DNA of 64,000 nucleotides from NCBI GenBank assembly GCA_951640195.1, contig OX621167.1, forward strand, positions 2,356,001 to 2,420,000, written 5' to 3'. The notes under the pieces were generated by a model, which was given only the letters and a program-made list of their open reading frames with translations, searched no databases and was not told the origin of the DNA. The stretch's first letter is position 1; the number at the start of each line of letters is the position of its first letter. This DNA is from Porpolomopsis calyptriformis. Lineage: Eukaryota > Basidiomycota > Agaricomycetes > Agaricales > Hygrophoraceae. Below, in pieces: positions 54,921 to 64,000 of this stretch. The position numbers were made by a program, and so were the translations under genes.

Positions 54921-55327
54921 GAGAGAATCGAATAAAATATGAACAAAGGAGAGAGATGATGATGAGGAGAAGGAGAGAGATGCCGACTTCGTGTTGAGGT
55001 TGTGTTTATTAGTACCAACTTATGGTTCAGTCATATTTGACGTGAGAATAATTCCATCTTATCGCTTTACAAAGCCTTAGCTCTATTCTCGTGCTCGTGA
55101 ACTCATCCTAGTATAGAGCTTCCCTCCCATCATAGTCTCGCAGTGTAACATTACGTGCCTGTAGGCGCATTGAAGTTTGAAACTGGAACGTTTTGCATAG
55201 CGTTATGCAGCAACCGACCAACGTTGTGACACGCTCTGGGACACAACTACGAGGTGTAAGTACGCCCTTAGCTCTATATAATTCCTGCACAAAGAACTGA
55301 AATGTAGGTAGATTATAGGTGCGGATG
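54921..55327. other. 5' flank of DIRS element and 3' flank of carrier gene
   Basis: Should contain the 5' terminus of the DIRS element; repeats matching the other end were not found by eye. No gene seen. Confidence 0.35.
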
Positions 55328-56529
55328 TCATGATGGGTTATCCCCCCATCTCAAAACACCCTCGTAAATAGAGTACATCACCGCTGCGTTCGGCACCACT
55401 CTCATCACATGTGCGCTAAGCCCTCCATACAGCGACTTGGCACCCTCCTCTGCGATAACCAGGCGCAGTGTCTGTATCAGTCCAGTATACTTTAGCTTCC
55501 CATTCACAGAGGGTTGCCGCAGTCGTGTCCGGATCACCTGAGAAAAAATCACAATCAAAGGACTTCAAATTTAAGCAACCGATGCGCACCTCGTGAGGAT
55601 ATGTGATCAGACTTGCAACACATTTAGCCATCCCAGCACTGCCCAGCATCCCTACCCATTCTAGCACCCCCCCCCTCCCGTGTGTATCCGCACTCAACCT
55701 CTTCAATCGCTCATACAGCACCCACTGTATAGTCCCCTCTGTCACGCCCAAATAACTCGCGCTCAATCCTTTATAAAATCCGCGGACACCCTCCAGCCGC
55801 ATGATTTCTTTGATCGTCGCCCAGCTTCCTCCCAATACCGGAGGGGGAGGTTGGCGCTTGGCCCGCTTGGAGGCAGAAAGTTGCAGTCGCGTTTTCACAA
55901 CCCAGATAGGGTTGGTAGCCGTTCCTGTCACTACGCCCGCAAAGGCGGCGGCGGCCAGATGGACGTACGAGTTTTCTCGTCCGTGGTTGAATCTCTCCGC
56001 GATGATCTTCTTCCCGTTTCCGTACGTGAAGAAGTTGATGGAACGAGCGGGGATGACACCAACGAGGGTAGGGCCAAGGCCCTTGAAGAGTGCGCGAGGA
56101 GATTCGTCGCGGTATATAGCCCTGTAACAAAACAGACCTAAGCCCGCGTTCCCCTCTGCAAAGAAAAGAAATTCCTAGGAATGAATACCCACCGTAGGAT
56201 GTGTCCCGTTTCGACAAAATGCCATAGCAAACCCGGCCGTCGCGGGATGACAACTACTCCTCCTCCTCCCCCTCCCACCATACCAATACTCGCATGCTTT
56301 TCGCGAAACAGATCAGACTGCAGACGCGTCTTGACGACGTCAAAAGGACTAGTGACGATGGCACCACACATGCCTCCGAGTCTAAACGGATCATCGTTAA
56401 GCAAAGGGTGAAACTTGAGTCAATGACTCACCCGCCAGCGATGAAATGTTGCCATGATTTTGCCGGAAGAACACTCGTGTTAACAGGTCTTGAAGGAGGC
56501 GACGGTGGGGTGTCTGACGCAGCTAGCAT
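55328..56529 (-). CDS. RIM2: mitochondrial carrier, pyrimidine-nucleotide type (Rim2-like)
   Basis: ATG at 56529 (MLAASDTPPSPPSRPV), stop TGA at 55328-55330. Three repeats of the carrier signature are visible: SPFDVVKTRLQ, NPIWVVKTRLQL and YPHEVIRTRLRQ. Between them are conserved helices (GGMCGAIVTS, FKGLGPTLVGVIPARSINFFTYG, RGFYKGLSASYLGVTEG). The W in the second signature and the Gly-rich first matrix loop fit the Rim2/SLC25A33-36 pyrimidine nucleotide carriers of the inner membrane, which import nucleotides for mtDNA and RNA synthesis. NAD or folate carriers are near relatives and cannot be excluded by eye. Three introns: the first (about 56398-56437) splits a Gly codon, and the last is at about 55540-55590. 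Confidence 0.85.
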
Positions 56530-56664
56530 TATTGTGCAAAGCCCGAGCGAAGGGAAGAGTCACCAGTCAGCTCCTGGTGCAACGGCGATTGAGGAACGAA
56601 AAAAATTTCTTTTTGAGATAAGATAACTTCTAAGCTGATTATATAACGCTTTCTTATCTTTTCG
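56530..56664. promoter_or_regulatory. 135-bp bidirectional promoter of RIM2 and RPC25
   Basis: The two divergent start codons are 135 bp apart, so both promoters and 5' UTRs lie here. An A/T-rich stretch (about 56600-56635, including GAAAAAAATTTC-like sequence) is the only obvious candidate element. Confidence 0.5.
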
Positions 56665-57599
56665 ATGTTCGTCCTTTCCGTTCTCAAGGTAAGTCAGCCT
56701 TTGAATATCGCCGAGATTGCGTTGAATACTCAGTAGGACACAATGCCAATTCACCCGTCCAACTTTGGCATCCCCGCTGAGCAAGCACTCATCGCCGAGC
56801 TCAACAAAAAATACGCTAATCGCGTCCTACACGAGGTTGGCCTTTGCATCTGCATCTTTGATCTCTCCGCGGTCGGAGAGGGGAAGGTCCGGTACGGTGA
56901 TGGATGCTTGTGGTACAAAGGTGTGGTTTTCGTATATTCGGTTTTTCCTCTTGGTTTAAGAGCCCTCATTTCAGTCATTTTCAGGATGGTGGTATTTCGC
57001 CCATTTGCTTCCGAAGTGATGCTCGCCAAGGTAAAGTCGTCAGATGAGGAGAGTGTACGACGTGCGTACCTTACGACCTTCTTCATTCCATTTTTCTGAT
57101 TGGGTAAATCCAGTAACTCTTGGATTCTTCGACGACTTGTACATCCCAGCCCCCTACCTTCCCCAGCCGTCCGCGTTGTAAGTACCCTAACTCTCACTTG
57201 ACCGAAAAAACCTAGGTCACCATATTACACAGCGATTCGAATGAGCGCGCCCACTTCTGGCTGCCAGATTCCCCCCTCACCACCACGCACGAACTACTTG
57301 ACTCCTCCACCACTAGCCGTATGTACGTCGACCAGAACGAGATTGTGCGTGTGCGTGTCGAGGCCGACGAATTCTACGATGACGAACCTGGTCCTCCGAA
57401 GGCTTCCGAGGGCGTCAAAATCGAACGGGTGGGCAAGAGGGCTCCATATACTGTCATTGTACGTCCTCGTTTCGTTCTCTGTGGTGGGATGTTGCGGTGC
57501 AGGAACTAACTTTCGACTCAGTGCTCAATCGCGGAACAGGGTTTGGGGCCAATTGGATGGTGGAAAGAAGCAGCAGAAGAAACTATGGATGTAGGATAG
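56665..57599 (+). CDS. RPC25: RNA polymerase III subunit RPC25 (Rpb7-like)
   Basis: The first exon, ATG at 56665 (MFVLSVLK), joins to DTMPIHPSNFG. Then LIAELNKKYANRVLHEVGLCICIFDL, VRYGDGCLWYK, FRMVVFRPFASEVMLAKVKSS, LGFFDDLYIPAPYLPQPS, MYVDQNEIVRVRVEADEFYDD and SIAEQGLGPIGWWK follow. This matches RPC25/POLR3H domain by domain: an N-terminal tip RNP-like fold, then an OB fold with RNA-binding face. It pairs with RPC17 in the pol III stalk and is needed for initiation on tRNA and 5S genes. About five short introns; stop TAG at 57597-57599. The gene ends 32 bp from the stop of the convergent HNH-like gene. Confidence 0.92.
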
Positions 57600-57631
57600 G
57601 TTGAGGTGGGTAAGGTTATCTATACTATTAC

Positions 57632-58593
57632 TTATACGCCAATAGAGGAAACATATTTCTGTATGTTTTCTTCCGCTGTGCCAGTCCAGCTCGTGCCCTC
57701 CCTCTGGCAGGCCTTCCACGACGGCAGGGCACGCGTTGCTGTGAGAATATCATTGATGACATCTGCGTTCAACGCTAGCGTGCGCCGGCCTGACGATAGA
57801 TCACCTGCACTTGTCGACTGAAATACTGGCTGTGCTTGCGCAGACGGGCTGTTATTGTTGGAATCCGACTTTTTACGTTTGAAAGAGCCTGAGGTATTGT
57901 CGAGCACGGCGTCAGACAAGATCCAGTCTTGCCAAGGGATGTCATCGGGCATGTCGTGAATAATGGGTTTGAAGGGATTGTGTCCACGGACACGCATCTC
58001 ATGGATGATGAATATGGAAGGGAAGGGAGCATGTCGATCCGTGACGTCGATGGCGATGGCTTTACCATGGAATGGCCGAAGAATGGGTTTATCGGAGTAG
58101 TTGATAAGTACAAGTTTACGAAGCTTTTTCCGGTGAATGCTTGGCCCAAAAGCAAAGACAAATCAAACTCACATCTGGACAGTAACGGATGAAGTAATTA
58201 TAATTATCGAAATAACTGTGATGGTTTGGGCACATAAGCAGGCCATCGCGCGGTTCATGACGAGGTTCCTCTTTGGCCTGCGAAGGGATCCAACCGCGAT
58301 CCTTGAGGTCGGACCACTACATCTCACGTTAGCCTCGAGCTCAGGAGGGATGAAACAACTTTTCGACTTACAACAAGCGGCTGTGATTCCATGATAATGT
58401 GGCAATACTCTAGAGGACTATCAGCCCCACATACGACGCAACGAGGGATTCCGAGGAACACGTCTCGCTGATTTATTTCAGTGTTGAATGTAGTGGTCGT
58501 CGACAAAGTGGACATGGCACGGCCTTCATAACCATACCCAGCGGGTGGCCCGATTGATTGGAGAGGAAGTTGGAACATGGGCAGAGGCGCCAT
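57632..58593 (-). CDS. HNH-nuclease-like protein, second family
   Basis: Minus-strand exons: QRDVFLGIPRCVVCGADSP, EYCHIIMESQ, WSDLKDRGWIPSQAKEEP, HEPRDGLLMCPNHHSYFDNYNYFIRY, then DRHAPFPSIFIIHEMRVRGHNPFKP and DDIPWQDWILSDAV, ending YVSSIGV. The CxxC...CHII...LLMCPNHHSYFD arrangement is the zinc-bound HNH-type site seen in many Agaricomycete proteins of unknown role. It differs from the gene at 48.8-50.0 kb in lacking the DLHDSWDNYEF segment. Start taken at 58593, with two or three introns. Catalytic activity is not shown. Confidence 0.7.
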
Positions 58594-58974
58594 GAGGGAT
58601 AATGCAGCTGCGCTCGATACTGGAATATCGAAGGGCGTGCATCAGCAAAAGCGCAATATGTAGGGATGGCCAGGTGATGAATGTAAACTCCGCATAGATT
58701 GTTCGCACCTTTTGCAACCTATGAAGCCCAGTGAAAAATGACAAGAGCGAGATTGAGTGAAATCGGAGCAGAGCGAGAGTGTAAGTAATTATCAATGTCA
58801 CCCGGTGGGACTTGAAAATGAGACTCATACTCGATTTTCGTCGAGTCAGATTAACAATGAATTGAGGCATGTCGAGGCATGTCCACATACCGACATTTCT
58901 CAATTTTGCTCGACCTCGCAGTAGCATTATCGAGAAATGTCATTGCATTTCGAGTACATACGATTCCAGTAGCT
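58594..58974. other. HNH-like gene upstream region
   Basis: Non-coding, with no clear element beyond short A/T-rich stretches. A minus-strand open frame here has no recognised features. Confidence 0.35.
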
Positions 58975-59116
58975 TCTCCCCCTGCTCCCCCTGCTCCCCC
59001 CGCCCCCACTGCTCCCCCCGCCCCCACTGCTCCCCCCGCCCCCCTGCTCCCCCTGGCTCCCCGCTCCTCCCCTCCACCCCGCTCCACCCCACTCCACCCC
59101 ACTCCACCCCACTCCC
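58975..59116 (+). repeat. C-rich tandem repeats (minisatellite)
   Basis: About 140 bp almost without G on this strand apart from single spacers. First come units of about 18 bp built on CCCCCGCCCCCACTGCTC, then a run of about four 10-bp units CCACTCCACC. Purine/pyrimidine asymmetry is extreme. Open frames across it are artefacts of the repeat. Confidence 0.9.
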
Positions 59117-59198
59117 CAGATAATACAGAGAAATGAAATAGCGGAGCGGAAAGACTCATTCTTCTCCAGCGAGAGCCTTTGCCATGGCTTTCTTCTGT

Positions 59199-59931
59199 GA
59201 ATGGAAAGTTAGTGAATCATCAGGAAATTAGGAAATTTGTTATAACGCTGTATATTACCCCACATGTATCTTGTAACCAACCATGACTAATTATCAGCCA
59301 TGTAGGGGATTATATGGGATAGGATTCTGTAATGTCATATATGATACGAAATGAATTTGGGGTGTTGCAATTCGCTACATCCAATGTAATGTTCAGATGG
59401 GATCGTGCGCTTCTGAAACATTGCTCCTTGCTGCACTGTGTTGTAAGTAGTGATGGAAATCACACACTAGTGCAATCACGATGTGTGAATTGCAGTGTTA
59501 TGGAATAAAAGATTTGGTCTCACAAGTGGTATAGCAGATTGTGACTATTCACAATGAGTAGAAATGATGGCAGGTCATTGTGAATACTAAACATGATTTC
59601 TTGTTTGTATGAATCCTAGAAATGTTTTTTTGTTCTCATGAATACTAAATGTGATTTTATTCTCATGCATATTAGAAAAATGTCCATCTATTTTCGTGAA
59701 TACTACATGGTTCTTGCTACACCATATAATTATGAGCCTGGTTTGTTTCAGCTGACTAGCAACAGCATCCCAACTATGAATCACTCTGATCCATCTCACT
59801 CCTTCCTGCTCACCATGCTGCCATCATCGCAACCGACGATTCTCTTCTTGGCTCCTCATCTTGTGATGCTGAACTAAAAGTTTTACTACTAAACATCAGG
59901 AAGGCACCTTCATTCGATGGGATTCAACCAC
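59199..59931. other. AT-rich region with diverged direct repeats
   Basis: Around 59570-59710, variants of GTGAATACTAAA/TGATTT with spacers recur four times, suggesting decayed tandem or transposon-terminal sequence. No gene seen. Confidence 0.4.
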
Positions 59932-61276
59932 TCACAATGTCCACCATTGCAGAAGGGCATCACTTCTCATTTTCGCCCTTACACTGTAGTTGACCTCGAA
60001 GTAATCGATAATGTTGTTGTAGAAATCTGGGTAGATGAAGAAATCGTCTCTCTCGCTCCAGGAGCTCATGCTCGATAGAGCAGTCCGCACCTGTAGCAAC
60101 AATCAGTTGATGGTGCGAATCGCAAAATATTGTAAGATGTATACTTGACAAGCAATATACGCAATAGAACGTGGTGTAACCGATCGAAGACCCATCAAAG
60201 AGGCATTGTTTTCTCGACAACCGTTGCAGCTGCGGCGACTGAGGGCCTTGATTGTATGATCAGAGGTGTCGATATTACCAATCGTGATGCTGTCAGCCGA
60301 ATGCGGGGAAGTGAAGATGTGTTTGAATGCCTGAAAGATTATCACTTAAGAAATGATGGGATGGGGATGTATGTACATACCTTCAGTAGTATCAGACTCT
60401 GGAGAAATCCTTTTTCTGGATCCTGGGGATCTTGTTTTCCTTGCTCGTAGCAGAATGCGGGCCAAGAGTCAGCGGTGACCTTGAACCCCGGAAGGAACTG
60501 ACGAATCCCTGCATGAACGCTTTGTAGGTGAGATAGACGCAGGTACACGCAGGAAAAGAATATACGTACTCCAGCTTATCCCAGTCAAGCTCAACTGGGC
60601 AGAGCAGACGCCCAGTATCGTTATGGCCAAATCCTCTGTCAACCTTGTTGGCCAGATGGAGGTGGGGATCGGGAGCTCCATACAATTCCACCATCCAAGA
60701 TACGATGGCCTTCTTCAAGGTTCTAGTGTCCACGGACCGAGCAGCATCAGCAGCTTCCTTGAGCTAACAAGAGATTTAATTAGTCCAAACTAAGCTAAGG
60801 ATTAAAGACTTACAGATCTGATATACAGAGAAAGTTTATCAGGATCCCCCTCAACGAGGCGATTCTGTATGCTGGGAACAAAATAGATAAGCTGCCGGTA
60901 GCTTTTGAACGTTCGATTCTGTCTATCAAAACAGTAAAGTGAACGTGGAATGAATGCTGATTGAAAGTTTCTCACGCGGTAGTGTGCTCGGGGAGGTCTT
61001 CATCTAATACTTCTTCTTCCAGTGCGGCGCACCGATCTCTCTCTTCCACCAAAGCGTCAGTGGATTCATAAAGCGAGACCACTCATTTGATTGCGCGGCC
61101 TCTATTTCTCTCACTGGGACTGTTGGGGAACTGTTCAAAACACTATGAAGAGACTTGAGAAACACTTGCAATTTCCTTTTCTTTCCACCAGAAGCTTGCT
61201 CCAGCTGAGCGGTCAAAGAAGCTACGCGACGCTTGAGAGACGTTTCCAAGTCCGGTGAAGAATCATGTGAAGCCAT
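59932..61276 (-). CDS. DUF6698-type protein, transposon-associated family
   Basis: ATG at 61276 (MASHDSSPDLETSLKRRVASL, coiled-coil start, basic), stop TGA at 59932-59934. Middle exons give SVDTRTLKKAIVSWMVELYG, NDTGRLLCPVELDWDKLEY, HIFTSPHSADSI, and later VTPRSIAYIACQVY, DFYNNIIDYFEVNYSVR, SDALLQWWTL. The order and the TGRLL(C/S)P.E.DWD and TPR(S/A)IAY signatures fit DUF6698, common in Agaricomycete genomes, often in many copies near transposons. No function is known. About six introns. One exon between 60410 and 60340 may be degenerate because the ORF changes frame twice. Confidence 0.65.
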
Positions 61277-61643
61277 GAGAAGGGAAAGGGTCAGACTATT
61301 GGACAGGGAGTGGGTGTAAATGAGCATATGTGTATTATATGCCAGTCGGGAAGGTATGGAACCACGTTCTACATGAGTACTCTTCTAGAACGTTACCGAC
61401 TGAGAAACGTTAGTGGCTGAGAATGACCAGGCGCAATTCTAATTTTGGAACACTCAAAGATTGGCCCATATCGAGTTTAGCATGGGACTGGAGTCATCAA
61501 GCTTCGAGATAAGGATGTATGTGAGGACAAAAAGGGTTACCGCTGAGGTTGTTCAGCTGGAAAGGATGTGTGGAGGATGGCAGATTGTAAAATAATATAT
61601 TTAAGGTGCAAGATGTGTAGAGGATGACACTGTAGCTATCAAA
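61277..61643. other. intergenic
   Basis: Between the DUF6698-type gene and the next minus-strand gene. No feature seen. Confidence 0.35.
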
Positions 61644-64000
61644 TCAAAGCTGTAGATAAGAATCCTCCTCAAAGTCAGGTTCATCGTCATCATCATCATG
61701 GGCTTCTTCATCCTCCTCCTTGTTACTGCTGTCAACACTCTCGTCATCATCTCTGATATCGTGTCCTGGTGTACTCCCGACGATCTCCTCCCCCCTTTCA
61801 CAGTGGCTACTGATATCCCTTTCCTCGTCCGATTCGCAAGATGGGTCGTTTTGGTTATTGGAGGTATTCAAAGATGAACTATTGCCACCGTGGCCAACCC
61901 CTCCACTGATGTAGCGCATCGCCATATCTCTGTCAACAAAACTGGAAAATATTCAGTTCATATTGACGATATTTATAATATAGGGGCTTACACGTTGACA
62001 TAAAATGCCTCCCAGTCACTAACTTCGTCAAGGGGGCAACCGGCTGAACCTTGCGTGGGTAGTAAGTCTATGGTCTGGCCATCGGTAAAGGTGGGGATTA
62101 GGTGACAACCGCGGGCAATCAGGGAAGGATCAAGGAATCCAAAGGCTCCTTCATCGTTGTCAGGAACGAATCCGATTTTTGGGAGTCGCGCCTGCCGAAA
62201 ACCTGACCGATAACCCGGAACGACGCCAAACCACCATACCCAAAGAAATTCCATCCGCTGAATGGAACAGTTTCTCGTGGCTGGCCCTACATGTATGATA
62301 TCGGCATGAAACACGCCAATGATACGTGCATACCAAAATGGATGGGCCTGTGGATCGGACTCATGAGATATAACCATGACGTCCACCTTGTTCGTGTGAG
62401 GGTTAAGAATATCTTGATCTCTCCGAACATCATATGTTGTGTAGTATACATGCAGGGTGCTTACTGAATAAAGTTGGTTATTGATGATGCGGATTGTGTT
62501 ACGATCATCATCTGAAAAATGGTGTTCGTCACCTGTGAAATCAAGACCCAGAAGACGATAGAGTAGATGGTTTTGCAATTTTACCACGAATCCCTGTTAG
62601 AAGGTATAAGGGGCAATTTGTATGATAAATGTCCTGCATACCTTAGTGGCTGGGTCTCCGTCTGGGTACATATTTAAAAGAGAAGATATATTGACGGGAA
62701 AATTCTTTGAGTCAGACATCCAGTGATGCATTTCGACCATGGCGCAAGAAGATACATCCTGGTCAGGTGAGGAGACGATGAGGTGAGGATGTGCTGCTGG
62801 CTCTCTAGTGATGTTTACCGCGCGAAGGAATCGAATGTGCCGACGGTAACGTTGTGCTACTTGTTTCGCAGCATTGTTTTTATTAGTTCGACTGTAGAGA
62901 CATTTGACTAGCCTGTGGGCGCATTCTCCCTTAACAAACAAAGAGTTAGTAGTGGAATTGAGAAGTAATTGAGAGTGCAAACAATCTGAGTGCTGTATGA
63001 ATTGGTCGTTCCGAAATGACGGATAGTTTGGACGTAGTCACCAAGGGCATGGAATTTATACGTAAATAAATTCATAGTCTTGTAAGCTGAAGAATCTTCC
63101 ATGGTGTTTGAAGCGAATGACATGCCGGCTAGCGAGTTGGTGGCCTCTGTTTTATTCTTTTGACGAATTTGTGCAGCCACCTCACCAGGAAGTGATTTAG
63201 TTTTGAAATGCGGGCAAGTTTCGTCGCAAAACTGTCGCATTTTGCGACCCAATGTGGCAGTTGCTGCACTGAGGAGGTCGAGGGTGGAGTCAGTATGAAG
63301 ACGAAGCTTTGCTAAAGTGTGCCATTCAGCTACGCGAAACAAAAGCTTCATGATCGTCTGATTATAGGGCTCTGGGAGAAGACCTTCGAAGAGGGGTATA
63401 GAACACTATGTTTTCTTGCATCAATTGTATCAGCTCGGAAAATTGAGGTCAAACTTACCTGAAGGAGATCTTCGAAATCCCGTGCAGCCAACTTCTTCAT
63501 CTCGGATGCGTTCGCAGAGAATCGTTGGATTGTCGAACAACTAAAGCAGGGAATGAGGCGAAAACTTGAGATAATACTGATCAATTCAAACAGTTCATTT
63601 GTTATGGAGATTGGACAAACCGTCTGTCAAGTTCAGCAACCAGGCTGCCATTCGGAGCAGCGGCATATAAAATACGAATAAGTTGAATAAACAATCCTTT
63701 CCAGATACCTAGCTCGAGCTCATGCATGAGATCAACAACAAGCATTTGGAAAGGATTGAACCCCAAAGGTCCCAGTTTTTCAGGGACACATTATCAACAA
63801 AATGACCAAAATGCTGGCACAAAATTAATTCAAAATTCTTTGGGGGATCGTTAGGGCATCCCAATACAATCAGTTTAAGCCATAAATTAAAAAAATCGGC
63901 AGTCCCATTCTTGAGATATATGTAAAATACTCCATTTATACCATTATGCAGCCCAGCTATTGTATTGCACTCTATAAATCACAATTTCATGTCCATTCGA
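61644..64000 (-). CDS. transposon-associated Agaricomycete protein, partial (continues past window)
   Basis: Reading leftward from the window edge: PLGFNPFQMLVVDLMHELELGIWKGLF, QLIRILYAAAPNGSLVAELDRR, FSANASEMKKLAARDFEDLLQ, LLFRVAEWHTLAKLRLHTDSTL, YKFHALGDYVQTIRHFGTTNSYSTQ, GECAHRLVKCLYSRTNK. Then YTTYDVRRDQDILNPHTN, MEFLWVWWFGVVPGYRSGF, FVPDNDEGAFGFLDPSLIARGCHLIP, FVDRDMAMRYISGGVGHGG and an acidic tail; stop at 61644-61646. This LHE.ELG.WK to VDRDM.MRY layout is a multi-copy family in mushroom genomes, usually with an upstream C2H2 finger, and is probably derived from a DNA transposon. I am not sure of the superfamily. Exons are joined by introns of about 50 nt. Frames look intact in the visible part. 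Confidence 0.65.

Noticed and set aside
54936..55330. Inverted or split direct repeats as DIRS termini
   Set aside because: Comparing 54.9-55.3 kb with 50.0-50.3 kb by eye gave no convincing match, so termini are left undefined.
58851..59136. ORFs rich in Pro/Ala or Gly across the C-rich repeat on both strands
   Set aside because: Repeats whose units contain no stop codons give open frames automatically. The residues simply mirror the repeat unit.
59160..59198. Minus-strand sequence KKAMAKALAGEE followed by a stop, after an acceptor-like CACAG
   Set aside because: It looks like a last exon, but no upstream coding exon could be found in 59.2-59.9 kb, so it may be chance. Not listed as a gene.
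1..64000. CRISPR arrays, bacterial operons, tRNA or rRNA genes
   Set aside because: No regularly spaced direct repeats, no ribosome-binding-site pattern, and no B-box-bearing tRNA-like cloverleaf was found. The sequence is eukaryotic nuclear DNA.

Overview
The window is nuclear DNA from a filamentous basidiomycete, most likely an Agaricomycete (mushroom-forming fungus). The genes carry many short GT-AG introns of about 50-60 nt, intergenic gaps are small, and several proteins belong to families expanded in Agaricomycetes: DUF6534 membrane proteins, DUF6698, HNH-nuclease-like genes, F-box/LRR genes, and a protein combining vWA and Hint (Vint) domains. The retroelements (a chromodomain Ty3/gypsy family and a DIRS-type tyrosine-recombinase element) also fit this group. 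I cannot name the species from sequence alone.

Layout. 1-5105 holds the 3' three quarters of a heavily mutated Ty3/gypsy chromovirus (copy 1). It ends in its 3' LTR, which sits directly against a hAT transposase C-terminal remnant (5106-5281). A separate LTR-like remnant lies at about 5830-6060. 6.8-8.1 kb has weak hypothetical genes. 8.4-32.1 kb is a housekeeping block: PAAF1/Rpn14-like WD40 proteasome factor, Hua1-like PPxY/zinc protein, F-box protein, vWA-Hint protein, Na+/H+ antiporter, Vps10 sorting receptor, DUF6534 membrane protein, questin-oxidase-like protein and coronin. 32.6-33.4 kb has an F-box/LRR-like fragment. 33.8-42.9 kb is a coiled-coil gene split by a second, nearly intact chromovirus (35407-42259) with a 5-bp target duplication. 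44.5-48.5 kb carries glycine-cleavage T-protein and squalene synthase. 48.8-50.0 kb has an HNH-type gene. 50.3-54.9 kb is a DIRS-type element on the minus strand. 55.3-58.6 kb contains a mitochondrial pyrimidine-nucleotide-type carrier, RNA polymerase III subunit RPC25 and a second HNH-like gene. 59.9-64 kb holds a DUF6698 gene and a transposon-associated gene that runs off the right edge.

The two chromovirus copies explain each other. The better copy shows the whole mechanism: an R-region 11-mer complementary to the sequence just after the 5' LTR (Tf1-type self-priming), a GGGTTTT slippery site immediately before the gag stop with pol in the -1 frame, a chromodomain at the end of pol, and an extra coiled-coil ORF between pol and the 3' LTR. 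Every substitution between its two LTRs, and both visible integrase-killing mutations, are CpG transitions. Copy 1 shows the same decay far advanced. This points to methylation-linked CpG deamination as the force silencing the family.

Exon boundaries were derived by eye from splice signals, reading-phase agreement and remembered family conservation. Exact joins are given only where phase was checked; other multi-exon genes are given as overall spans.
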